Below, piece by piece: positions 12,701 to 24,700 of a DNA stretch of 64,000 bases. The DNA comes from Odontesthes bonariensis (lineage: Eukaryota > Chordata > Actinopteri > Atheriniformes > Atherinopsidae): NCBI RefSeq assembly GCF_027942865.1, contig NC_134515.1, positions 4,056,339 to 4,120,338 on the forward strand, given 5' to 3'. Numbering within the stretch: the stretch's first letter is position 1; each line of letters starts with the position of its first letter. The notes under the pieces are model-generated. The model was not told the origin of the DNA. It did not search any database and saw only the letters and a list, made by a program, of their open reading frames with translations. The position numbers and the translations under genes are program-made.

Positions 12701-15700
12701 CGCCACGGACCACCCCTGTTTTATTATTTATTTCATTATTGTAAAAGTCTGTTGCTCCCAGGCTTTTATTTTGTAAAAGTCTGCTGCTCACAGGCTTTTA
12801 TTCTGTAAAAGTCTGTTGCTCACAGGCTTTTATTCTGTAAAAGTCTGTTGCTCACAGGCTTTTATTATTGTAAAAGTCTGTTGCTCACAGGCTTTTATTC
12901 TGTAAAAGTCTGTTGCTCACAGGCTTTTATTTTGTAAAAGTCTGCTGCTGTCTGCTGTGGAACAGGAAAAGAAAGTAATCGGCGGATCCACCAAAGATGG
13001 AGAAGGGTACGGAACTTTTACTCGGCCATTTCAATTTTAAAGTTCTTCCAGACGGCGGAGTCGACAGAACCAAAGTCATCTGTAAACACTGCCAAGTTGA
13101 ATTGTCTTCTCAGCGTAGTAGTTCCAGTCTAAAATATCACTTAAAGGCAAAACACACAACTGATAGCAGCAAGTCATTCAAGGAAACAGACAGTGGAGCG
13201 AGGCTTCTACATAAAAACTACAGAAAGATGCTGATGTTAAAAGTGTGTTTGCACAACAAATGTTATGGCGCTTTCATTCATATGGCAGCACATTTAAAAT
13301 AAAACTAAATGCTAAAAGCTATACGCTACTTTTGGATTCATTTTTGGATTCTGCGTACAAATGCGATTAATCAGGGAAATCATGTGATTAAATAGATTAA
13401 ACATTTTAATCGTTGCCCAGCCCGAGTAATATCTAAAAGTTAGATGCATGAATAGGCAGCGTTGAGTGAGAAAATATGCTAATGTTTATTTAGGTAAACA
13501 GACCCTTACATTTTATTTGTAAATATAAACTGGAATCAAATTAAATGAATTTCATATTAAGATTTTTGTTGTGGTTTTTTTACTGGATGGTTGTACTGAC
13601 TTCGAACTAATGAGCGCTTTATAAAGTTAAAAAGGATCTTTTACCTTAACCTCGATCTCTCCGCGGAGCTGCAGCTCATAGGCGTTGTCTTTCATCAGAG
13701 CCAAGTACGTTTCTGAGCTCGTGTGGATTCTCTGAGCTGGCGTGGAAAAAACAAACAGAACAGGTGTGCTGGGGACCGAAGTCGGCTTGTTGTCCCAGAT
13801 AATTACTTGTCTGGGATTGTGATCCAATAAAAGGTCCGACATCTTTTTAACAAGTGTTAAACTCCCCTGAAAACTCACATCCTTAAAGGGGAAGTTCTTT
13901 TTTTATTTTTTAAACCTGGACCTTATTTCTGGCATAAAATACGTTCATCTACTCACCGATAACAGTTTGGTGAAAGTCGGCGTCCTTCGGAAGATGTTTA
14001 GATCGCTGGAGATCGGCGTATATCCATATAACAGGAGAGAACAGGGCAGAGACAATACAGCCTCTGAATAAGGCATTATCTGTCTTTATTTCACCAATAC
14101 TTTAAAGGGATAGTTCGCCTGTTTTGACATGAAGCTGTATGACATCCCATATCAGCAACATCATTTATGAACATCTTCTTACCCCCTGCTGCGTCCTGTG
14201 AGCAGAGTTCCAGCCTCGTTTTGGTGTTGATGAAGGTAGTCACAATCTCTTGGCACTATTTTCTCTCCCTTCGTATCACTGCCTGCTGCCTGCTGCCGAC
14301 AGCCGCGCCTGTTACGGTGTTTGCTGCTCGGTCTGCACAGCAGGCAGTGATACGAAGGGAGAGAAAATAGGGCCAAGCGATTGTGAGGTCTGACTTTTTC
14401 CTGGAGAACGATTTTGTGATGCAAATGTATTACTCTTTTGATCGCATATTGTTTTGAGAAGCAAAACGCTTTATTTTTTAAACCCCAGCCAACTAGCCGG
14501 ACTACCTTCATCAACACCAAAACGAGGCTGGAACTCTGCTCACAGGACGCAGCAGGGGGTAAGAAGATGTTCATAAATGATGCTGCTGATATGGGATGTC
14601 ATACAGCTTCATGTCAAAAGAGGCGAACTATCCCTTTAAAGTATTGGTGAAATAGAGACAGATAATGCCTTATTTAGAGGCTGTATTGTCTCTGCCCTGT
14701 TCTCTCCCGTTATATGGATATACGCCGATCTCCAGAGATTTAAAGAAGGACGCCAACTTTCACCAAACTGTGAGTAGATGAACGTATTTTATGCCAGAAA
14801 TAAGGTCCAGGTTGAAAAAAACAAAAAACAACATCCCCTTTAAGTTTGTTCAGTTTGATCCTTTCTGTCTAAATCTGTGATTTTTATTTTTGCTTCACAT
14901 TAGTTCCCAGATGAAAATGCTCATCAATAACACTGACAGCTTATTCTGCTCCTGACAAATTGTTTCGCTTATTTAAAAAAACAACACATGGACATGTTGA
15001 ACTTGATTTTCATCAGGAGTATCTTTAAAGCCTTCCTGTTTGTGTATTTTCATGCGTTATGAGTCGAGGTGCACGTACGCAGGCTGGTGGACTCCATTCT
15101 CGAGGCTGTGTTGACCGTATCTCCAAACAGACAGTATCTCGGCATCTTGTGGCCGACTATTCCTGCGACACACGGGCCTGCGGAGCCAGAGAACCAGAGC
15201 TGCACTTCACTTTGATGCAGGACGCTCAAACTATTCAACAAACAATACAATCGGGCTGAAAGGTCATTAAGACAAACTGGTATTCTTAAAGAGTTTCCAA
15301 TAATCTGAATATAAGAGGCAAATATTATCAGTCATAACATCTGCATGTGCCAATATGTTAAAGAATGTATTTAATTGCTGAGTAAAAACAGGTTCTAAGA
15401 GCTGATTCCGTTGGGTGTTATAAAATGGAATAAAGCAGTGAGTGAGAAACTAAGTGAACCCCTGATCCAGCAGCTGGTAGCAGCAGTGAGTGAGAAACTA
15501 AGTGAACCCCTGATCCAGCAGCTGGTAGCAGCAGTGAGTGAGAAACTAAGTGAACCCCTGATCCAGCAGCTGGTAGCAGCAGTGTGTGAGAAGCTAAGTG
15601 AACCCCTGATCCAGCAGCTGGTAGCAGCAGTGAGTGAGAAACTAAGTGAACCCCTGATCCAGCAGCTGGTAGCAGCAGTGAGTGAGAAACTAAGTGAACC

Positions 15701-18700
15701 CCTGATCCAGCAGCTGGTAGCAGCAGTGTGTGAGAACCTAAGTGAACCCCTGATCCAGCAGCTGGTAGCAGCAGTGAGTGAGAAACTAAGTGAACCCCTG
15801 ATCCAGCAGCTGGTAGCAGCAGTGAGTGAGAAACTAAGTGAACCCCTGATCCAGCAGCTGGTAGCAGCAGTGTGTGAGAAACTAAGTGAACCCCTGATCC
15901 AGCAGCTGGTAGCAGCAGTGAGTGAGAAACTAAGTGAACCCCTGATCAAGCAGCTGGTAGCAGCAGTGAGTCAGAAACTAAGTGAACCTCTGATCCAGCA
16001 GCTGGTAGCAGCAGTGTGTGAGAAACTAAGTGAACCCCTGATCCAGCAGCTGGTAGTAGCAGCGAGTGAGAAACTAAGTGAACCCCTGATCCAGCAGCTG
16101 GTAGCAGCAGTGAGTGAGAAACTAAGTGAACCCCTGATCCAGCAGCTGCTAGCTGCAGTGTGTGAGAAACTAAGTGAACCCCTGATCCAGCAGCTGGTAG
16201 CAGCAGTGAGTCAGAAACTAAGTGAACCCCTGATCCAGCAGCTGGTAGCAGCAGTGAGTCAGAAACTAAGTGAACCCCTGATCCAGCAGCTGCTAGCTGC
16301 AGTGTGTGAGAAACTAAGTGAACCCCTGATCAAGCAGCTGGTAGTAGCAGCGAGTGAGAAACTAAGTGAACCCCTGATCCAGCAGCTGGTAGCAGCAGTG
16401 AGTGAGAAACTAAGTGAACCCCTGATCCAGCAGCTGGTAGCAGCAGTGAGTGAGAAACTAAGTGAACCCCTGATCCAGCCGCTGGTAGCAGCAGTGTGTG
16501 AGAAACTAAGTGAACCCCTGATCCAGCAGCTGCTAGCAGCAGTGAGTGAGAAACTAAGTGAACCCCTCATCCAGCAGCTGGTAGCAGCAGTGAGTGAGAA
16601 ACTAAGTGAACCCCTGATCCAGCAGCTGCTAGCAGCAGTGTGTGAGAAACTAAGTGAACCCCTGATCCAGCAGCTGCTAGCAGCAGTGTGTGAGAAACTA
16701 AGTGAACTCCTGATCCAGCAGCTGGTAGCAGCAGTGAGTGAGAAACTAAGTGAACCCCTGATCCAGCAGCTGGTAGCAGCAGTGAGTGAGAAACTAAGTG
16801 AACCCCTGATCCAGCAGCTGGTAGCAGCAGTGAGTGAGAAACTAAGTGAACTCCTGATCCAGCAGCTGGTAGCAGCAGTGAGTGAGAAACTAAGTGAACA
16901 TCTGATCCAGCAGCTGGTAGCAGCAGTGTGTGAGAAACTAAGTGAACCCCTGATCCAGCCGCTGGGAGCAGCAGTGAGTGAGAAACTAAGTGAACCCCTG
17001 ATCCAGCAGCTGGTAGCAGCAGGAAGTTGAAGTAATGGTTTCCTGTGTGACGTTATCAGTCTGGACTCAGTGACTGCAAGGTGCCCAGGTCCTGTGGCTG
17101 CAGAACCAGCCCAGATCATCAGCCCTCCACCACCGTGCTTGACAGCTGGTGTGAGGTGTTTGTGCTGATATGCTGTGTTTGGTTTCCTCCAAACGTGCTG
17201 CTGTGCATGATGAGCAAACATCTCCACTTTGGTCTGCTCTGTCCAAAGGACATTGTTCCAGAAGTCTTGTGGTTTGTTCAGATGCAGCTTTGCAAACCTA
17301 AGCTGTGCTGCCATGTTCTTTTTAGAGAGAAGAGGCTTTCTCCTGCAGCCCTTCCACACAAGCCATACTTGTTCAGCCTGTTTCTAACTGTGCTGTCATG
17401 AACTTTAACCTTTAACATGCTGACTGAGGCCTGCAGAGTCTGAGATGCAGCTCTTGGGTTACCTCAGTTTAATTAAACCTTGAAGAATTAAAACAGTCGA
17501 ATGAAAAACAAACTTTATGTGCTCGGTTTGCCCCTCGCTGTCTCACCTGTGTGTATGCCGGCTCGGAGCTGCAGCCTCTCGTTTGGCATGTGGGGGATGG
17601 AAACCTGTCGAACGGCCGCAACCAGATCCAGCGCCATCTTGGCAATCTCATCCGCGTGTCTGTCCCCGTTCCTCTCAGGCAGGCCGCTCACCACCATGTA
17701 TGCGTCTCCGATCGTCTCCACCTGGGTTGAGAGTTTTGATTAAATTTTGCTGAAATAAAACTGAAATTACAATAATGAAGACAAGAGATACTCGTGAGCA
17801 ATTTCAACCATAGCTTCTGTTGTCTCTGAGTGAGTTGAAAGACCAACAAGGCAAGAATGGCTGTGTTTGAAACAGCATACTTCTCCTACTACTCATACTG
17901 ACTTTTTTCCCGGATGCATACTAGATTCTCTGAAATGTTGGGTATGCATCATGAGGTTACTACTCATACGCAAACTACCCAAGATGCAACGTAGTCGCCG
18001 ATCGTCATTTCCTGTCAAAACGGCAGTTTCAAGCTAGCTACGACGAGGGTAGGTTCACTTCCTGTTTTCAAAACAAAAGCACCAATTGTATGGTAATGGC
18101 TTTCCCTATGATAAAAGGCAACAGGTATTTTATTTTGTGAAAATAACCGGAAGTGCGTTGCTCACTGCGGCTAGCTTTAGTAGCGCCGAATTTGTCGGAA
18201 CAAAATTGTAAATAGCCGGTATTTTGTCAGGTTTTCAACACGTTGGGGATCTAAATGACTACTTTCATAGATGGCTGTTCCATCTCTCCATCACCAGAGG
18301 TACGGAACCTGGGGGTCATCCTGGACTCCACCCTTTCATTTCGGTCCCACATCAAGAGTATCACTAAATCTGCCTTTTTTCACCTCAAAAAACATCTCAA
18401 GACTCCGGCCCTCATTATCTGCCTCAGTAACAGAGACCCTCATCCATTCATTTATCTCCTCCCGCCTGGACTACTGCAGCGGTGTCCTGTCTGGGCTACC
18501 CAGTAAGGCCCTTGACAGGCTGCAGTATGTTCAAAACTCAGCTGCCCGGTGCTAACTCACACCAAGCCCTGGCAGCACATCACCCCCATCCTAAAGCAAC
18601 TTCACTGGCTCCCAGTCAAAGCATGCATCACCTATAAAATCCTTCTCTTGACCTACAAATCTCTCCACTCACTCGCACCTCAGTACATCTCTGATCTCCT

Positions 18701-21700
18701 CCACCCCTACTCCCAGTCGCGGCTTCTGCGCTCCTCAGACAAGGACCTACTTTCCGTTCCTCGTACCAGACTAAAAACATGGAGATAGGGCCTTCTGTTC
18801 AGCTGCCCCTACCCTATGGAACATTCTGCCACTTCACATCCGTTCTGCCCCCTCTCTACTACAGTTAAAAAAGAATCTAAAAACACATCTCTTCTCCATG
18901 TCCTACTCTTCTTAAACCCACCCCTCCGGGCCTACCCTTCCCCCCTTCTTTTCTCTTGTTAAGCGACCTTGGGTACCCTGAAGGGCGCTATATAAATCCA
19001 AGTTATTATTATTATTATTATTATTATTATTCTCTCCTGAAAATGTTTCAAATGTTGCTAAAGTTTACAGAGTTTAGAGCTTAAGGGAAATCAGCTTCAG
19101 GCCGGCTGATTTCGGCTCGGGCAGGAGCGAAATGCATTGTGGGTAAACGCTCTGCATACTGTCTGATTGATCAGTATGTAGTATGTAATATGTAGTATGT
19201 AGTATGCGGTTTCGAACACAGCCATAGTCCCTGCTACCAGCATCAGCAGACTTCCTGGGGCTGTCGGCCCCCTGCTGGTCAGCAGTTGCAGGTTTAACGC
19301 TCCTCGGCTCCGGATTCATTCTCAGACCAGGAAGTGACGGCAGCTGAACTTTTCTGACCTTGTAGACATTGTAGGACTCAATACGAGTGTCGAAACACAT
19401 GTAGAGGTTGTTGAGCATCTCCACCACTTGCAGAGGAGTGCAAGACGCAGAGATGGAGGTGAAGCCCACGATGTCTGAGAAGAAAATGGTGACCTGCGAA
19501 CAGAACGAATAGACGTGGCTCCATCAGTGGATTAAACTCCTTTTTTAACCATACCCCTTAATCCTCTGGGCTATGGAGTCAGTTTTACAGAAACGTAATT
19601 GAACAAAGTGAATAAAACTTTTACACTTTACGTCACTGAGGGAGTTTCTGGTTGAGACGTGTGGATTTAAACCATGTTTTTTTTCATTATTTTAACAGCA
19701 GAATTTACACTCTCTGCTTGAAATTGCAAAATTGAACAGATATAAATGTAATCTGAACAATCAGGTTCCCAGTTTCACATCTTTGGTGAGGTTCTTCTGT
19801 CACACGAGTGATGAAAATGAGCCGGTTTCAGCAGCATCCCACAGTATTACTGCACGTTCTACTATTTTAGGCATTCTAACAAAGGCTCTTACACTTTCCT
19901 TCCAAAATGCTCCAGGGCTACAAATCATTCTCAAATCGAGCCCTTGGTTTTATTCAGCATGTAAACCCCCCCTTCCCCACGAGAGGAGAGCTTTAGGTAC
20001 AGCTGCTTGAAACCTCTTCAATAAGCCAGACGCAATTTCACCCGTACAACTTGTTTTATCTGCTGATGAATATGTAACAGGGCAATTATAGGTAATTACA
20101 CCAACAATGGCAACAAAGGCAGCAAACACACACACTCATTTAGAGATTTTGCAGATCTGGCAGAGGTAACCTCCCGGTAGCAGCCCCCCCATGAACCCTG
20201 CAGCATCAGGAGCTCCAGATTTCTTTGTTTGAAATGTGGAAAATTAAAGAGAAGGAAAGTTGAGGGGAAACTGTGGCTTGTTTCATGTGTGGTAGCTTTA
20301 AGGTTTGTAGTTTTTAATGCTCGCAGAAGAGTGGAGGAGGATGCGAGACTCGAACCGGGGCCAGCTGCAGCGAGGACTGTAGCCTCTGTACATGGGGTGC
20401 CTGCTCAACCCACTACGCCACGGACCACCCCTGTTTTATTATTTATTTTATTATTGTAAAAGTCTGCTGCTCACAAGCTTTTATTTTGTAAAAGTCTGTT
20501 GCTGTCTGCTGTTGAACAGGAAAAGAAAGTAATCGGCGGATCCACCAAACATGGAGAAGGGTACGGAACTTTTACTCGGCCATTTTCATTTTAAAGTTCT
20601 TCCAGACGGCGGAGTCGACAGAACCAAAGTCATCTGTAAACACTGCCAAGTTGAATTGTCTTCTCAGCGTAGTAGTTCCAGTCTAAAATATCACTTAAAG
20701 GCAAAACACACAACTGATAGCAGCAAGTCATTCAAGGAAACAGACAGTGGAGCGAGGCTTCTCCAACGGCGTCCATTCAGCCAAAGCTAAGGTATGGCTA
20801 TAGTCACATGACTACAGTATCAATCAATAAATATACATGCCCAGCAAATAATCACCACAAAAGTCTGCTATGTAGCTTATCTGTGTGCAAATGCAGTCTC
20901 ACTCACACCCCAATAACATAACAATGGACTCGTCTCCGTCTCCCTGTTAGCATCAGCATTAGCATTAGCGGCTAACAGCCTGAATCCCGCCTTCACTACC
21001 TGGTCCTCCTTCCTCCGCTGCTGGGGCAACATTGGACCCCTTTTTTTGGTGATCAATAAATCTAAAGTTTTCTGCTCTCTTTTCATATTTTACATTAATT
21101 AGCAAACAACAAATTCCGCTAATAACATCAGCTTTGACCTCCAGGCTCCGTCATCTCGTGGGAGGGAGGGGGGGGTCTGGGAGATACCACATTTCAAAAG
21201 GGGATACAGGTGTTGGGGAAGATGATACTTAGATAAATTGATTGTGTTTTTCAGAATTTCAATTGTTGTTCATTTATATGTATTAAATAATAGAATAATC
21301 AATACAAATTGACACAGAGTAATTCCATAAATTCATTTACAAAAAAAAAAAAAACGAACATTTCCATTTTCCCCTGGAGCCAAGGTGTGGCAGCTGCCAT
21401 ACCCAATTGACGCCCATGGGCTTCTACATTAAAAACTACAGAAAGATGCTGATGTTAAAAGTGTGTTTGCACAACAAATGTTATGGCACTTTCATTCATA
21501 TGGCAGCACATTTAAAATAAAGCTAAATGCTAAAAGCTATACGCTACTTTTGGATTCATTTTTGGATTTTGCGTACAAATGCGATTAATCGTGATTAATC
21601 AGGGAAATCATGTGATTAATTAGATTAAACATTTTAATCGTTGCCCAGCCCTAATAATATCTAAAAGTTAGATGCACGAATAGGCAGTGTTGAGTGAGAA

Positions 21701-24700
21701 AATATGCTAATGTTGATTTAGGTAAACAGACCCTTACATTTTATTTGTAAATATAAACTGGAATCAAATTAACTGAATTTCATATAAAGATTTTGGTTGT
21801 AGCCTTTTTACTGGATGGTTGTACTGACATGGAACTAATGAGCGCTTCATAAAGCTAAAAGCTATACACTACTTTTGAATTCATTTTTGGATTTTGTGTA
21901 CAAATGTGATTAATCATGATCAATTAGATTAAACATTGTAATCGTTGCACAGCCCTAGTTATTATGTGTAGTTTATCTCTAAGAAGTCGTTCCCTGTGTA
22001 AGAGGCTGAAGGTAACTGGCTAACCTCTTTGCTTTCCCACATACCCGATCGTAGCTCTCTGCTTCCACGTGCCGTTGCTTGCGGAGCTGCTTGGCGACCG
22101 ACTTTGGCAGCATTTGGTGCAGCAGATCTTCGGCCAGCTGCCTCTGGCGCTTCAGGTCCTCGGTCCTCTCCTTCAGGCTCTGGGCGTAGTTCTGAATCCA
22201 CTCCGTCATCTCCTTGAAAGAGAACATCACCATCGGGTAGATGAGGCAGGCCAGCGCCAGCAGGCAGATCCTCATGCTGAGGCCCGAGGACATGGACCGA
22301 GACGCCAGCCTGAGCGCCAGCGCCGCGCGCTCCAACAGGCACCGCTGAGCGCTCACCAGAGCCTGAACTCCAGCTGCAGATCCAGATAAAAGCTCAGCTC
22401 CTGCTCCAGAGATCTGCCACTTACTCGTGTCAAAGACGTAGGAACGCCGAGCATCCTGGCTCGAGTTTATCTCGGGGTCTACGTTCTCTAACCAGCAGTC
22501 GTTCAGGCGCTCCGCCAGGACCCGTGCGAAGCTCAGGTAGCTCAGCGTGCACGCCCACCTGTGCTGGAACCCAGCCGGAGGTGTCCCCCGGTGGAGCTGC
22601 GTCAGCTGGTGGTTGAGCTCTACGAAGGTCACCAGAAGCTGTGCGGACAGGACGTCCCTCCACATCGGGTTCTGCTTCGCTTTGACTAAAGTGTCCTCCG
22701 GCGTTCCCCAGATGTTGAGGAGTCTCTCGATGGCCAGAGTGAACGCCAAAGTCCTCCTTTCACTCCAGCTGTTTGCATCCAGGGAAGAATTAAGGAACCC
22801 TTGAATGTTCCTCCTCACCTCCTGGCACAATCCGGACAGCTCAGGCCCACAGGGAAGCCCCCGGCCGTTACCGTAACCCACCGTTTCACCGCAGAGACCG
22901 TCCAACGCCGGCGGCACACCTGCCTCCAGCGTCTGGTTGCCTTTGGCGAATAAATGCCTCATCCTCTGCAGCTCGCTGATGAGCTGGAGGAGCGCCATCG
23001 TCCTGCAGGAAGTCAGCTCCTCGTAGGCGGCCTCTGTGGTGTGCAGCAGGGCGATGTTGGAGCTGAGGTCCATGGACACGGAGCCCAGCAGGGCCATGAA
23101 GGAGAGCAGGCAGGCCGTCAGGATCCGCCGGACGGTCCGGCTGCTGCCCGACAGGGAGAACATGGAACATCTGCAACACAGGAAAACAGCTGGTCACGCT
23201 GCAGGGGTCAAGGTGCTGCACACAGACTGGGAAGACTTCGCCTTTATCAGCCTCACACTCTGTTTCTGAGCACGTTTTCCTGTACTTAAAGGGATAGTTC
23301 GCCTCTTTTGACATGAAGCTGTATGACATCCCATATCAGCAACATCATTTATGAACATCTTCTTACCCCCTGCTGCGTCCTGTGAGCAGAGTTCCAGCCT
23401 CGTTTTGGTGTTGATGAAGGTAGTCCGGCTAGTTGGCTGGGGTTTAAAAAATAAAGCGTTTTGTTTCTCAAAACAATATGAGTTCAACAGAGTAATACAT
23501 TTGCATCACAAAATCGTTCTCCAGGAAAAAGTCAGACCTCACAATCGCTTGGCCCTATTTTCTCTCCCTTCGTATCACTGCCTGCTGCGCAGACCGAGCA
23601 GCAAACACCGTAACAGGCGCGGCTGTCGGCAGCAGGCAGTTATACGAAGGCAGAGAAAATAGGACCAAGCGATTGTGAGGTCTGACTTTTTCCTGGAGAA
23701 CCATTTTGTGATGCAAATGTATTACTCTTTTGAACGGTATATTACAAAATAATGCAAAGCTAAATCAAAGTTACTCCCAGTCAGCATACAAAGGTTTTTC
23801 TCATCTCAAGAAACAAAGTATAATTTAAGAGACATATTGCAAACTTACTGTAGCAAAGGCCAAAAAAGAAATGAAAAGGAGATGCATATCTGTTGTTGGG
23901 GTTTCATTATGGAAGGATGCTAATATAAATGTAAGAAATTGTAGAACATTTTTGGTTTTCAAAAGGATGGTTTCTAACGCAATTTTTGAGGGCTACAAGT
24001 ATTTATAATTTGTGAAGGATTTTGTGTTTATTTATGATTTTGCTTCATTATTCTTCAATTTTTTTTTACTTTATTGGATGCAATTCTATTTTTTGTCTTT
24101 TGTCTTTTTACTATTATTTATTTCTTCTTACTTTAGTATTTGTAATAATATAGGTTGATGGGTAGCTTAATTTTGTTCAACAGGACAGGCTTAAATATAA
24201 GCATTACGCTTCAGCCTGTAGGCCTTAAAACGAGGCTGGAACTCTGCTCACAGGACGCAGCAGGGGGAAGAAGATGTTCATAAGTGATGTTGCTGATATG
24301 GGATGTCATACAGCTTCATGTCAAAAGAGGCGAACTGTCCCTTTAAGGAAGGGAAACAGGGAGAAAAGGCTGAGCTGGGAGAACTATTCCTGAAGACTCC
24401 TTAAAGAAAGGACAGAAAGCTGGTCTGAAACAAACTGCCAGTGGAGATTAAACTTTCACCAAATGGAGACATTTTTAAATCCAGGTTAAAAACATTTCTG
24501 TTCTCATGTGTCTATGCATGAAATCTGCACGATATCTTTGAACTTATCTGGACTGTTGCTGGTTTTTAAATGAATTTAAATGATTTTATTTGTTTCTCTT
24601 TATATTCTTTTATGTATTTTTAATGCTTCTTCCACTCCCTGCTGCAATGCTTTTATTTTATGTGAAGCACTTTGAACTGTTTGTACATGAAATGTGCTAC

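Larger units (their letters stand above)
12477..13423 (+). mobile_element. hAT-derived BED element, copy 2
   Basis: Ends AGGGCTGGGCGAG and CGTTGCCCAGCCC. Holds an intact 101-codon ORF (12997-13302), a 33-34 bp tandem repeat (12745-12950) and a tRNA-like insertion (12588-12715). Together with its right flank it is duplicated at 20436-21860. Confidence 0.85.

Noticed and set aside
12588..12715. tRNA gene on the minus strand
   Set aside because: A and B boxes are present but there is no acceptor stem or cloverleaf; a SINE-like derivative.
14167..14574. Recurring ORFs starting [13 protein letters not shown] in many places
   Set aside because: Read from the arms of the foldback element; both strands give the same text because the element is palindromic. 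No domain.
15411..17030. 539-codon plus-strand ORF and 184/366-codon minus ORFs
   Set aside because: Pure 48-bp VNTR in an intron; openness follows from unit length divisible by three.
22029..23289. Several 60-147 codon ORFs over 22.0-23.3 kb
   Set aside because: Out-of-frame or antisense shadows of cyclase exon 2.
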